From HGM04593 sp045660825 (GTDB lineage: Bacteria; Bacteroidota; Bacteroidia; Bacteroidales; Bacteroidaceae): DNA of 64,000 bases. The DNA is taken from the NCBI GenBank assembly GCA_045660825.1, contig JAZREN010000060.1, positions 62,001-126,000 on the forward strand. The letters are read 5' to 3'. Position 1 is the stretch's first letter; each line of letters opens with the position of its first letter. The notes beneath the pieces are model-generated. The model was not told the DNA's origin and made no database searches. It saw only the letters and a list, made by a program, of their open reading frames with translations. A program made the position numbers and the translations under genes. Below are positions 1 through 9,209 of this stretch, one piece after another.

Positions 1-1913
1 TTCAAGTTGTTACATACACCATCGGTAATGAGGAAATACTGCCAATTCTTGAGGTTATACACCTGATAGTTCAACTCGGCCGACAGGGTGAAGTTGTCAT
101 CGGGCCAGTTCAGACGACGTCCCCAACCCAAAGATGCACCATACATCTTAATATACTTGTCAGGGTCATAGTATGACGACACATTGTTATATCCATAGCC
201 ATCGTAGTTGCCATAGCCATAGAGGTAGTTGTAGTAGTTATTGTAGTAGGCCGAATTGTAATAGCTGTCGGCAACGTCGGTCTGCATTGAGAAGAATGCC
301 GAGAACGAAAGCGAATTCGGACGCTTGCGGCCAAACCATGGGTCGAAGAAATTGATGCTGTACGACTGGTAGTAACGACCGTTGGTCTGTGCACTGATGG
401 CAAATGTCTGACCATCGCCCTGTGGGATTATACCACGGCGCACACCATCCCTGCGGAAGAGATTACGCATTGAGAAGTTGGTGAACTTCAATGACAGCTT
501 TCCAATGACACCCGTCTGTCCCCAACCTGCCGACAACTCAATCTGGTCACTGCTCTTTGGTTCGAGTTTCCAGTTCATGTCAACAGTTCCGTTTTCAGGA
601 TTGGGCACAGCTCCCGGATCAATCTTCTCGGGGTCAAAGTGTCCCATGTTCGCAATATTACGCCATGAACGCTCAAGTGCATTCATTGAGAAGAGGCTAC
701 CCGGCAATGTATACAGCTCGCGGCGCACCACCTCCTCATATACGCGGTCATTGCCACTGATGGTTACACGGTCAATTGTTGCCTGTACGCCCTCGGCCAC
801 ACGTATTTCCACATCGACTGAGTCATTCTCTATCTTTGCCTCTACCGGCAAAGCGTTGAAGAAGACATATCCCTCGTTGTAGTACATATTCTTGACAGCA
901 TCCTCGTCGTTCAAGAGGCGGTTCTCAAGTTCATTCTGGTCATACACATCACCGGCCTTCATGCGCAACACATAATCGAGATGAGCAGTCGAATAGACAC
1001 TGTTGCCCACCCATTTAATACTGCGGATATGGTACTGGCTACCCTCCTCCACTGTAAGATATATGTCTACGCTCTTGTCATCGAACTGCACCACGCTGTC
1101 CTTTACAATGCGGGCGTCACGATAACCGTTCTCGTAATAGCGTGCAAGGATTTTCTCTTTGTCCTCGGCATACTGGTCCTCGGTAAATTTCTTTGACCTG
1201 AAAAGTGTGTATATCAAGTTGTCCCAACGGGTCTTCTCGCGGGTCTTCTTCATCGCATACCTCACCTTCTTGTCCGAGAGAGCACTTGTACCTTCTATAT
1301 ATATGCGATTAATCTTGATTTTCTCGTTCTTTGAAATCTCAACATCCACAATCATGCGGTTATCCTCGGTGACATCGGGGCGCTGCACAAACTTCACCTC
1401 GGCATTCTTGTAGCCCTTGTCGTCGTAGTAGTTCTTGATAACTTTTTCGGCACGCGAAATGATATCGGGAGTGATGTGGCCGCCCGGATGGATGCCCAAC
1501 TTGGGCTCCAATTCCTCACGCTCACTCTTCTTTATACCATTTATATTGAGTTGAGACACACGCGGACGCTGTCTGAGAGCTATTCCCAAGTAAATATAGT
1601 TGCCCTTGATACTGTCTGCTGTGATGCTGACATCCTCAAATAGGCCATGTTTCCAATAGCGTTTGATAGCAGTTGTCACCTCTTCACCCGGCACAGATAT
1701 AACATCGCCGATAGAGAGACCAGACAAGCCTATCACCACCGATGGCTCAAGGTTCTCTACTCCCGAAAGGTTTATGCCGCCAATGGTATATTTGCGCGCC
1801 GCACCTGTATATAATATCGTTGGCTTGACAATCACCTCCTGCGCTGACGATGTTAGCGAGAGAGTTGCCAAGACAACCAAAAGAGTCGTTTTCAAAAACG
1901 GTAAAAATCTCAT
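1..1913 (-). CDS. bamA: Outer membrane protein assembly factor BamA, C-terminus beyond the window
   Basis: Central subunit of the BAM complex, which folds beta-barrel proteins into the outer membrane. About 637 residues are visible: a signal peptide ending near SSAQE, a series of POTRA-type repeats (motifs such as KNYYDDKGY, YYENGYRDA and VEEGSQYHI), and the first strands of the 16-stranded barrel with the FFDPWFGRKRPNS motif typical of Bacteroidota BamA. The barrel is cut by the window start. The ATG overlaps the uppS stop as ATGA, so the two are translationally coupled. Around residues 548-583 there is a Tyr/Asn/Gly-rich low-complexity loop between barrel strands. The family call is firm; only the missing end is unknown. 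Confidence 0.95.
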   Translation of the reverse strand, partial: MRFLPFLKTTLLVVLATLSLTSSAQEVIVKPTILYTGAARKYTIGGINLSGVENLEPSVVIGLSGLSIGDVISVPGEEVTTAIKRYWKHGLFEDVSITADSIKGNYIYLGIALRQRPRVSQLNINGIKKSEREELEPKLGIHPGGHITPDIISRAEKVIKNYYDDKGYKNAEVKFVQRPDVTEDNRMIVDVEISKNEKIKINRIYIEGTSALSDKKVRYAMKKTREKTRWDNLIYTLFRSKKFTEDQYAEDKEKILARYYENGYRDARIVKDSVVQFDDKSVDIYLTVEEGSQYHIRSIKWVGNSVYSTAHLDYVLRMKAGDVYDQNELENRLLNDEDAVKNMYYNEGYVFFNALPVEAKIENDSVDVEIRVAEGVQATIDRVTISGNDRVYEEVVRRELYTLPGSLFSMNALERSWRNIANMGHFDPEKIDPGAVPNPENGTVDMNWKLEPKSSDQIELSAGWGQTGVIGKLSLKFTNFSMRNLFRRDGVRRGIIPQGDGQTFAISAQTNGRYYQSYSINFFDPWFGRKRPNSLSFSAFFSMQTDVADSYYNSAYYNNYYNYLYGYGNYDGYGYNNVSSYYDPDKYIKMYGASLGWGRRLNWPDDNFTLSAELNYQVYNLKNWQYFLITDGVCNNL

Positions 1914-2668
1914 CCTATTAGTGTATTTTCATCATTTGTCACTTGTTCACCAGTCAGGCCATAACGGCGCTGACGGCTCTGGTATTCATATATCGCCTTA
2001 CAAAGTTCTTCCTTGTTGAAATCGGGCCAGAGAACCTCGGTAAAATAGAACTCGGCATACGCAAGTTGCCACAACAGGAAGTTGCTCAAACGCTGCTCCT
2101 TGCCTGTGCGTATGAGCAGATCGGGGTCGGGCATAAAGGATGTCGCCAAAGCGTCATCAATGGTCCTGTCAGTTATGTCGGCAAGCTCCATGCTGCCGTC
2201 CTTCACCTTTGAGGCAATACTGCGCACAGCCTCGGTAAGTTCCCACTTCGAAGAGTAGCTCAAAGCAAGCACAAGAGTCATTGAATCATTCTTTGCCGTG
2301 CGCTCCACGCAACCGTTCAATCGGTCACGAACATTATCGGGCAGCATACTCATGTCACCGATTATGCGGAACGCAACGTTGTGCTTTACAAAAAGTTCCT
2401 CCTCAACCGACTCGAAGAGCAATGCCATCAATGCAGCAACCTCGGCAATAGGACGCTTCCAGTTCTCGGTTGAAAAAGTATAAAGGGTCAGATACTTGAC
2501 TCCAAGTTTCAACGCATCCTCTACCAGCTGACGCACTGCAGCCGCGCCGGCCTGATGTCCCTCATGACGCTCCTTACCACGGAGCTGCGCCCAACGGCCA
2601 TTGCCATCCATAATGATGGCAATGTGCTGTGGCACCCTATCCATATCTATCTTTTCAATATAGTTCAT
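1910..2668 (-). CDS. uppS: Isoprenyl transferase (undecaprenyl diphosphate synthase)
   Basis: Cis-prenyltransferase that adds eight isopentenyl units to farnesyl diphosphate to make the C55 lipid carrier for peptidoglycan and surface glycans. At 252 aa it has normal length. The diagnostic motif HIAIIMDGNGRWA (catalytic Asp21) and the RTGKEQRLSNFLLWQ and DFNKEELCKAI-type C-terminal motifs are present. It lies 7 nt after the DUF6089 gene and overlaps bamA by 4 nt, the usual Bacteroidales order. No sign of damage. Confidence 0.97.
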   Translation of the reverse strand: MNYIEKIDMDRVPQHIAIIMDGNGRWAQLRGKERHEGHQAGAAAVRQLVEDALKLGVKYLTLYTFSTENWKRPIAEVAALMALLFESVEEELFVKHNVAFRIIGDMSMLPDNVRDRLNGCVERTAKNDSMTLVLALSYSSKWELTEAVRSIASKVKDGSMELADITDRTIDDALATSFMPDPDLLIRTGKEQRLSNFLLWQLAYAEFYFTEVLWPDFNKEELCKAIYEYQSRQRRYGLTGEQVTNDENTLIG

Positions 2669-2675
2669 GGCTATA

Positions 2676-3377
2676 TCAATTGTTACATTTTCTATATTTG
2701 GGTGACAAATCGTACGTCACAAAAAGTGACAGGAACGAATAGCCATCCTTGTTTTTCATAATTCCGCTTTCTATGCCATACGGGTCGTCCAATGTCGCCC
2801 CACCCTTATATGTCACATCCAAGTTGTCACTGAATGTAAAACGATAGGAGAGTTCGCATCCCACATTCAAACGCGGCATCACCTTCCATTTCAATCCCAC
2901 GCCCACCGGAATATTAGGTGTAAAGACATGCTTTGCCGGAGCCGGAGCGTAAGTCAATCCAACACCCACAAGGGCATATGGTGCCAATCTGTGCGAGCGC
3001 TTATAGCCGGTACCATCGCCGTAAGCAAGAAAATGACACTCATACTGTGCGCCAAGCTCATACAACATGCGGCCGAAATTCACTTCGCCGGCAGGAAAAA
3101 CATTCTCGCCACCAGCAGTTGTACCCGAAATGCGTGCAACTGCCAGGTTCGCCTTCACCGCCATACGCGGATTGATGTTATAACGGAAAAGCGCACCACC
3201 CATCACATTAAAATTGTTAAACGGCGACGAATAGTTGGCGTCGCCATAATATGTTGCGCCACCAATCATCGCTCCAACCTCATACCTGTATTCAAGTCCA
3301 TCGGCACGCACACCGGCAGCAAAGCACAACATCATTGCGCCCATAACCACACTGCGTACCAATGCCTTCAATCCCAT
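2676..3377 (-). CDS. DUF6089 family outer-membrane beta-barrel protein
   Basis: Predicted exported barrel of 233 aa. A signal peptide (MGLKALVRSVVMGAMMLCF, cleavage near GVRAD) is followed by alternating amphipathic strands: YRYEVGAMIGGATYYGD, an LGAQYECHFL strand, and the C-terminal FLSLFVTYDLSPKY. The family regularly precedes uppS-bamA in Bacteroidales, which suggests a role in envelope biogenesis, but its molecular function is not known. It is 4 nt from the upstream DUF6242 gene and 7 nt from uppS, so it is surely co-transcribed. Confidence 0.85.
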   Translation of the reverse strand: MGLKALVRSVVMGAMMLCFAAGVRADGLEYRYEVGAMIGGATYYGDANYSSPFNNFNVMGGALFRYNINPRMAVKANLAVARISGTTAGGENVFPAGEVNFGRMLYELGAQYECHFLAYGDGTGYKRSHRLAPYALVGVGLTYAPAPAKHVFTPNIPVGVGLKWKVMPRLNVGCELSYRFTFSDNLDVTYKGGATLDDPYGIESGIMKNKDGYSFLSLFVTYDLSPKYRKCNN

Positions 3378-3381
3378 ACTC

Positions 3382-4740
3382 TCACTTCTTGAAACCCAAA
3401 CGGTTTATTATTCCCTTAAACACAAATGGATCTTCACCTGCACACACTACCCAAATCATATTGTTCGAATCCACGGTTGCCACAAAAGGAGCATCGCACC
3501 CCTGCAGGTCGGCAGGCATACGCTGATAAAAATCGTCTGGAGCCTTCCAGGTTATGCCGTTGTCACGTGAAATGTAGAAAGCCGAGAAGGCATCAACCTC
3601 CTCACCCTGAGCAGTGCCTGCACCACCAAAGGCATAGAGAAAATCATCGTAACGAAGCACTGTCAAACCTTTCAGTGAAGGACACTGGAACGGTTTGTTC
3701 ACATTCTCATACTTCACCCAAACGTCCTCGGTAGACAATCGGCTCCAAACTGTAGCCTTAGCGTCCTTTGCCTCATTGTCATAACCTACAAGCATATATC
3801 GCACAATGCCACTGTTATGCTCCAATACATATGACGCTATTGACACACCGTAAACAGGGAAACCGGCAGGCAAAGCACCGGCAGACTCATAGCTGACGCC
3901 GTCATAGGTAACAAACAGTTCGTCAGCTGTTGCCACCCACATCTTGCCATCATTGTCCGATGTGCCTACAATAGCAAGCATTCCACTTGCGCCGTAGGCC
4001 AAAGACCACTCTGAGCCATTGGTTGATGTGTAGATTCCATCGGCAGCAACAACATAAAGCGCGCCGCCAAATGACTGAACTGTTGCAAGGTCTGCAGTTC
4101 CTGGCAAGCCGGCAATTTCAGTCTGCGTCCAAGAAGGAGCACCCTGCAAATCTGTTGTAGCAAGCACAAACTTATCATCCTCTTTACCGAACAGGCACAT
4201 TCTGTTGTCGATATCAAGCGCACGAAGCGGCGCGAAAGAGGCCCCCACTGACGGGTATTTGTTCCACACCATCTTTTCAGGATCAACCTGATGTACATTT
4301 ACCGAAATGGTGTAATCTTTGTAATACTCTCCATCGGTAGATGTTATACGTACTATTCGTGGAGATGTAAAATCGATCGAGTCGGTTGAAAGGAAAGCAT
4401 CGAACGCGGCAAGGCTGTCGACATATATCTTCGCGTATCCCGACAATCCCATACTGAAAGTCACCTTGTCAACTTTCGTTGCAAATGGCAAAGAATCGAC
4501 ATTATAGACCTCACCGGTAGCCTGATTGATAGAAAAGGCATATGAACTGCCCTGTATGGTCTTTGTTGTTATTGTGTCTGCGCCGTCAGATGTAAACGTC
4601 GGATATTGGGAAGTTATATTACCAATGCTGAATGATTTGAGGATGGCATATGGCGACGAGGCTGTATCATCAACATCATTAAAGCACGAGGTAAAGACCA
4701 ACGCCAACATTGAAAGAAATATCGCTAAACTCTTTTTCAT
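3382..4740 (-). CDS. DUF6242-like lipoprotein with repeated beta-propeller-type strands
   Basis: Predicted lipoprotein of 452 aa. I start it at MKKSLAIFLSML, 42 nt inside the longest open frame, because this gives a clean signal peptide ending in FTSC with the lipidated Cys at residue 19. The N-terminal part (about 25-155) looks like an Ig-like domain with TTKTIQGSSYAFSIN and DYTISVNV. The rest has repeated strands such as LYVVAADGIYTSTNGSEWSL, FVTYDGVSYES and FYISRDNGITWKAP, the pattern of a beta-propeller or sialidase-like fold. Function unknown. It heads the operon with DUF6089, uppS and bamA; a -7-like box lies about 30 nt upstream. Confidence 0.75.
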   Translation of the reverse strand: MKKSLAIFLSMLALVFTSCFNDVDDTASSPYAILKSFSIGNITSQYPTFTSDGADTITTKTIQGSSYAFSINQATGEVYNVDSLPFATKVDKVTFSMGLSGYAKIYVDSLAAFDAFLSTDSIDFTSPRIVRITSTDGEYYKDYTISVNVHQVDPEKMVWNKYPSVGASFAPLRALDIDNRMCLFGKEDDKFVLATTDLQGAPSWTQTEIAGLPGTADLATVQSFGGALYVVAADGIYTSTNGSEWSLAYGASGMLAIVGTSDNDGKMWVATADELFVTYDGVSYESAGALPAGFPVYGVSIASYVLEHNSGIVRYMLVGYDNEAKDAKATVWSRLSTEDVWVKYENVNKPFQCPSLKGLTVLRYDDFLYAFGGAGTAQGEEVDAFSAFYISRDNGITWKAPDDFYQRMPADLQGCDAPFVATVDSNNMIWVVCAGEDPFVFKGIINRLGFKK

Positions 4741-4767
4741 ACAAATTTGCACTTTACGTTCAATTTG

Positions 4768-4775
4768 CAAAAATA
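4768..4775 (-). promoter_or_regulatory. Candidate -7 box for the DUF6242-DUF6089-uppS-bamA operon
   Basis: Read on the minus strand this is TATTTTTG, an exact match to the Bacteroidota -7 consensus TAnnTTTG, 27 nt before the DUF6242 start. No clear TTG/TTTG element stands 19-20 nt upstream, so the call is tentative. The 92-nt gap after ribD makes a new promoter here plausible. Confidence 0.4.
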
Positions 4776-4832
4776 GCAACAATTTTCGGTTTAAGCGATA
4801 TTTAAAGCTATATTTATAATATTTTAAAATTA

Positions 4833-5897
4833 TTAAGGAGTTTTTTGCCTATTGAAGTGCAGAATTTCATTACCGGCGAGCAATTTGCGCGAATCGGGGG
4901 AGTCCGACGGGAACGATGGGGCGACCACACCGCTTCCCAGCTCAAGAGAGTGGTTGACCTCGACGCGAGCCTCATCCCACAAAGAAGCATTCATGAATGA
5001 CTGGAGCACAGTGGCACCACCCTCAACAAGCAGGCTGTTGACCTTGACCGAATGCAGATGTTCAAGAATCTGAGGAATGAGCGGCGCATTGAAATCAAGC
5101 ACCACTTGTTCAACATTTTTACCAAACTTACCTTCTTTTTCACAGGCCGTGTACACAACCGTAGGCAACGAACCGTCAAAAATCCTTAAACCAGAAGGCA
5201 AGGACCCCGACTTGTCCATCACCAGACGCAACGGCGAACGTCCAGCCCAATGGCGTATATCAAGTGACGGATCATCGAGCAGCGCAGTGTGACGGCCAAC
5301 CAATATTGCATCGTGCTGTGCACGCAGTTTATGCACTGCCACCTGTGACACGGGAGACGAAATTTTGGCTGCCGAGCCGCCATCACGCAATAAATCAATG
5401 TATCCATCGGAACTTTGCGCCCACTTTAGTGTCACATAAGGGCGCTTATATATCTGCGACGTAAAGAAAGCACGGTTCAACTGCAGACACTCCTTCTCAA
5501 GCACACCCACAGTCACATCTATTCCTGCAGCGCGCATGCGTTCAATGCCGGCACCATTCACTTGGGAGTTCGGATCGGCCGACCCAATAACCACACGTGG
5601 TATTCCACGTGCTATTATCATATCACAACATGGCGGTGTCTTGCCGTAATGGGAACAGGGTTCAAGGCTCACATACATTGTCGAACGTGCGAGCAAAGGC
5701 AGGTTCTCATCAGCCACCGAATTAACAGCATTCACTTCGGCATGCGGCTCACCTGCGCGAATGTGGTAACCCTCACCAATAATGCGACCGTCGCAGACTA
5801 TCACCGCACCCACCATAGGATTGGGCGAAGTACTGCCGGCGCCACAACCGGCGAGCTGCAGACATCGCTTCATATACAATTCGTCAACGTCATTCAT
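4833..5897 (-). CDS. ribD: Bifunctional riboflavin biosynthesis protein RibD
   Basis: Carries out two cytosolic steps of riboflavin synthesis: deamination of the pyrimidine intermediate and NADPH-dependent reduction of its ribose side chain. The N-terminal deaminase has the zinc ligands of HAEVNAV (His52, catalytic Glu54) and EPCSHYGKTPPC (Cys81, Cys90). The C-terminal reductase has PYVTLKWAQSSDG and LLVEGGATV. At 354 aa it is full length. The other riboflavin genes are not in the window. It lies 33 nt after the SanA-like gene. Confidence 0.96.
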   Translation of the reverse strand: MNDVDELYMKRCLQLAGCGAGSTSPNPMVGAVIVCDGRIIGEGYHIRAGEPHAEVNAVNSVADENLPLLARSTMYVSLEPCSHYGKTPPCCDMIIARGIPRVVIGSADPNSQVNGAGIERMRAAGIDVTVGVLEKECLQLNRAFFTSQIYKRPYVTLKWAQSSDGYIDLLRDGGSAAKISSPVSQVAVHKLRAQHDAILVGRHTALLDDPSLDIRHWAGRSPLRLVMDKSGSLPSGLRIFDGSLPTVVYTACEKEGKFGKNVEQVVLDFNAPLIPQILEHLHSVKVNSLLVEGGATVLQSFMNASLWDEARVEVNHSLELGSGVVAPSFPSDSPDSRKLLAGNEILHFNRQKTP

Positions 5898-5930
5898 ATG
5901 TAAGTTATTTTTACCAAACCGTCACCGGCT

Positions 5931-6590
5931 TTATATTTCAATCTTCTCACCCAGAAATTTAGGTTTCTTGCCAACAATTATGTCGACATACATCTTGGTG
6001 CGCGCAAGAGCCTCGCGTCCGACACCAAAGAACAGATATGTCCTGGAATGTTTTATATCCTTGGCATCAAAGCCAATGGCATCAATACCATACCACGATG
6101 CAAGACACACAGCCCTAGCATTGTGAAATCCTTGCGATACGATAGTAATGCTTTCCTGTCCGAATATCTCCTTACATCTGACCACAGAATCCAAAGTCCT
6201 GAAACCTGCGTAGTCCAACACTATGTCAGATTCGGTAATTCCATGCTCCATCAATGCGTTCTTCATATATTGAGGCTCGTCGTAGTTTTTGCTTGAATTG
6301 TCGCCACTCAACAGGAACTTTGAAACTTTCCCGGCCCTGTAGAGTTCCACGCACGCATCTATCCTGTATTTGAAATAATAGTTTTGGCCTCCGCTTGGAG
6401 TTAGCGGATTGGTTCCAAGAACCAACGCCACACGATTGTATGGGACATCGTCAACATTGCCGTATCGCTTATTGCGGCTCTTTGCCTCAACTGCCCAATA
6501 TGAGATTGCAACAACCATAATCGCCAGCAACAACAAGGCGACAAGAACAAGCACAACAATCATAGCTCTTTTAAGAATTTGATTTTCCAT
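5931..6590 (-). CDS. SanA/YdcF-type (DUF218) membrane-anchored protein
   Basis: Protein of 219 aa with one N-terminal membrane segment (about residues 10-32, VLVLVALLLLAIMVVAISYW) and a DUF218 domain outside the membrane. Family motifs are VALVLGTNP, FLLSGDN, DYAGFRTLDSVVRCKEIFG and ITIVSQGFHNARAVCLA. Relatives (SanA, the vancomycin high-temperature exclusion protein) affect the envelope barrier, but the reaction is not established. It lies 45 nt after the metallophosphoesterase gene in the same direction. Confidence 0.85.
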   Translation of the reverse strand: MENQILKRAMIVVLVLVALLLLAIMVVAISYWAVEAKSRNKRYGNVDDVPYNRVALVLGTNPLTPSGGQNYYFKYRIDACVELYRAGKVSKFLLSGDNSSKNYDEPQYMKNALMEHGITESDIVLDYAGFRTLDSVVRCKEIFGQESITIVSQGFHNARAVCLASWYGIDAIGFDAKDIKHSRTYLFFGVGREALARTKMYVDIIVGKKPKFLGEKIEI

Positions 6591-6635
6591 TGCAAAAATA
6601 ACGGTTATACAAGCAGGACCAACAAAGGTCCGCTA

Positions 6636-7475
6636 TTATTTCACACTCTTACCTACACTTTTCAATGTCACCAGGACAATCTCGCTCGGCACACAGAAGC
6701 GCACCTTGCGTCTTGATGTACCCACTCCGTTGGTTGTTATCATCGTAGTGCCATTAGTAGTCCGGTTCCTGCCACGCAGGAAACGCCTGCCATAGCGCGT
6801 ATTCTTCACAGGTGTATAAAGCCCGAACAGCGACACCTGCCCCCCGTGAGTGTGACCTGCAAAAGCCAGGTCTGCAGTCAACGAATGTCGCTCGACAAAA
6901 TCGGGATTATGAGTGAGCAATATCAAGAAATCCAGGTCATTCGCGCGTTCCATATACTGCGCGAAAAGCGTGTCGTCCGCAAAACTGTCATACACACCGG
7001 CTATACCCAATTCGCCGCCATCATCAAAAATCATATATTGAATCGTTCCGTCAAGCAGCATGACACCATTTTCACCCATAGCCTTTCTTATCATCGATTC
7101 GTTGCGCTTATCATGATTACCTAGCACTGCGTACGTCCCCAAAGAGGTTTTCACCGCCGAAAGCGACTTGAACAAGGTATCTATAGAATCATTATCAGTC
7201 ACATAGTCCCCACCAAGGAGCAAAGCATCCGGCGACTCTTTCTGCAAGCGACGCACTAGTTTTCCCAAACGTTTGGGAGTAAACAAACTCGGATAATGCA
7301 AATCGGACACAAAAGCAAATTTCCAGCCATCGAACTCTTCAGAAACACTCTCCTCGGCAAACGTATAGCGCTTCACACGCCCCACGCCGTTTGGAGACAA
7401 GGAGGCACAAGACGAAATCAGCAGCATTACTGCTGCCAATATCGCAAATTGTATAAAAGTATTTCTTGACCTCAT
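6636..7475 (-). CDS. Calcineurin-like metallophosphoesterase, lipoprotein
   Basis: Predicted envelope-anchored phosphoesterase of 279 aa with a dinuclear metal site. The motif series is complete: SDLHYPS, GGDYVTD, GNHDKR, LLTHNPDF and GHTHGGQVSLFG. I start it at MRSRNTFIQ, 31 codons inside the longest frame, because this ATG overlaps the ispF stop as ATGA and gives a signal peptide ending in LISSC. The architecture is that of the YkuE-like group; the substrate (phospholipid, nucleotide or other) cannot be told from sequence. Confidence 0.88.
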   Translation of the reverse strand: MRSRNTFIQFAILAAVMLLISSCASLSPNGVGRVKRYTFAEESVSEEFDGWKFAFVSDLHYPSLFTPKRLGKLVRRLQKESPDALLLGGDYVTDNDSIDTLFKSLSAVKTSLGTYAVLGNHDKRNESMIRKAMGENGVMLLDGTIQYMIFDDGGELGIAGVYDSFADDTLFAQYMERANDLDFLILLTHNPDFVERHSLTADLAFAGHTHGGQVSLFGLYTPVKNTRYGRRFLRGRNRTTNGTTMITTNGVGTSRRKVRFCVPSEIVLVTLKSVGKSVK

Positions 7476-7945
7476 TTGCTTATAAGCACCGTTGCATAGG
7501 CGGTTATTCCCTCCTTGCGCCCCTCGAAACCAAGTTTCTCGGTTGTCGTTGCCTTTACCGACACACAATCGACATCAATGCCAAGCACATCGGCCATGGC
7601 CTGCTGCATTGCGGGAATGTGCGGATTCAGTTTTGGTACCTGCGCTGCCACAGTAGAGTCAATATTGCCAATGCTGTAACCTTTCTCCTTCAGCAGCTCG
7701 GCAGTGCGACGTAGGAGAATCTTGCTGTCGATATTCAGGAACTCATCGGAATTGTCGGGGAACTGATAGCCAATGTCGCGCAGATTGGCCGCACCCAACA
7801 GCGCATCGCATATGGCGTGTATGAGCACATCGGCATCTGAATGCCCTGCCAAGCCATACTCATAGGGTATCTTCACACCACCAATCCAAAGGTCGCGCCC
7901 CTCAACAAACTTATGCACATCAATACCAAAACCAACTCTTATCAT
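7472..7945 (-). CDS. ispF: 2-C-methyl-D-erythritol 2,4-cyclodiphosphate synthase
   Basis: Fifth enzyme of the non-mevalonate isoprenoid pathway; it cyclises CDP-methylerythritol 2-phosphate to the cyclodiphosphate with release of CMP. At 157 aa it has family length, with the metal ligands in GFGIDVHKF (Asp9, His11), the GHSDADVLIHAICDALLGA signature and KATTTEKLGFEGRKEGI near the C-terminus. It lies 12 nt after porV and overlaps the next gene by 4 nt. Its product feeds the substrate of UppS further along the array. Confidence 0.97.
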   Translation of the reverse strand: MIRVGFGIDVHKFVEGRDLWIGGVKIPYEYGLAGHSDADVLIHAICDALLGAANLRDIGYQFPDNSDEFLNIDSKILLRRTAELLKEKGYSIGNIDSTVAAQVPKLNPHIPAMQQAMADVLGIDVDCVSVKATTTEKLGFEGRKEGITAYATVLISK

Positions 7946-7957
7946 ATCAATAATTTT

Positions 7958-9151
7958 TTATCTACGGAAAAGATCCTTCAAGCCATCCAGGTCGAACGAG
8001 AGCGAGAAACGCAATGTCTGGTCGAGCGGGTTGCTCTGCGCTGTAGAAATAAGGTATGCAGCATCGAGCGAGAACACACTCATGCGGAATCCCGCACCAA
8101 GGGTGAAATACTTTCTGTTTCCCTTGTATGCATCCTCATAGTGATAACCGGCACGCAACGAGAACTGCTGATTATAGCAGTATTCAAGACCTATACCGCC
8201 ATATATCTCTCTCAACTCTTCCTTGAAACCTCCGGGAGCATCGGCAAACGACTTGAATATGCCCGAAATTGAAGAGATGTCATTATAGCCTGTACCATCA
8301 AGCCATGCCTGATACTCAGAGTAGCGACTGTTGTCATCCACACCGGGAGCAGGATTCTCCTCCAGGAACTGGTTGTATGAAGGTTTCGTTGGAACCAACA
8401 ATTTATTGAGGTCAAAACTGATTGACAATGTGTTATACTCGTCAAAAGGCAAAAGTAACGATGCACCCAAACGCAGGTTAGTTGGAATAAACTCATTTGT
8501 TGAGCCGCCATCGTATGAAATCTTTGTACCTATATTTGAAATATTCATACCAAGACCCAACAGACACTCGCGATTACCCATGAACAGATACTTGTTATAG
8601 TAGAGTGCAATGTCGGCAGCAAAAGCGTGTCCGGGTGACATATCCTCGGTGTAGTCATACTGCAGGTCACTGAATATATATCGCAAGCCAATGGCTGCCG
8701 AGAATGTCTCGGAGAGCATACGTGAATACGCAAGATCAAAAGCCAACTCATAGGGTTTGATGGTCATCTCATTCTCCACGAACACCTCACCTAGCGAGAA
8801 GTATGTCAATGACGAACTCAAGGCCGAATAGTCGCCAATGCGGTAGAAACCTGCAAGGTTCACAAGGTCGATATCACTCACCAACTGACGGAGCCATGGG
8901 GTATATGACATTGACACGCCGGCGCGCGCAATGTTGAACGGATACTTCGCAGGGTTCCAATATTGCGAGTTTGCATCGGGCTCGGTAGCCACACCCACAT
9001 CACCAAGCGCACCGGCACGTGCATCGGGAGCGATGGAAAGCGATGTTACACCTGTATATACCGGGTTGAGCTGCGTCTTCGCATCCTGTGCAAAGACCGG
9101 AACGGCCATCACGACCAATAGAAACCAAACTATTATGTTATTCTTTGTCAT
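7958..9151 (-). CDS. porV: Type IX secretion outer-membrane shuttle protein PorV
   Basis: FadL-like outer-membrane barrel that carries secreted cargo from the type IX translocon to the sortase PorU. The 397-aa protein has a signal peptide ending at PVFAQD, the PorV N-terminal signature (LSIAPDARAGALGDVG, QYWNPAKYPF), and strands through a C-terminus ending in Phe-rich strands (TLRFSLSFDLDGL). It lies directly after porU, the arrangement known from Porphyromonas. The rest of the por machinery is not in the window. Confidence 0.93.
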   Translation of the reverse strand: MTKNNIIVWFLLVVMAVPVFAQDAKTQLNPVYTGVTSLSIAPDARAGALGDVGVATEPDANSQYWNPAKYPFNIARAGVSMSYTPWLRQLVSDIDLVNLAGFYRIGDYSALSSSLTYFSLGEVFVENEMTIKPYELAFDLAYSRMLSETFSAAIGLRYIFSDLQYDYTEDMSPGHAFAADIALYYNKYLFMGNRECLLGLGMNISNIGTKISYDGGSTNEFIPTNLRLGASLLLPFDEYNTLSISFDLNKLLVPTKPSYNQFLEENPAPGVDDNSRYSEYQAWLDGTGYNDISSISGIFKSFADAPGGFKEELREIYGGIGLEYCYNQQFSLRAGYHYEDAYKGNRKYFTLGAGFRMSVFSLDAAYLISTAQSNPLDQTLRFSLSFDLDGLKDLFRR

Positions 9152-9209
9152 ATCTGTTTTTTTTCGCTATGCATACAGCATTTTGCACATTATATAACTA
9201 TTTTTTCAC

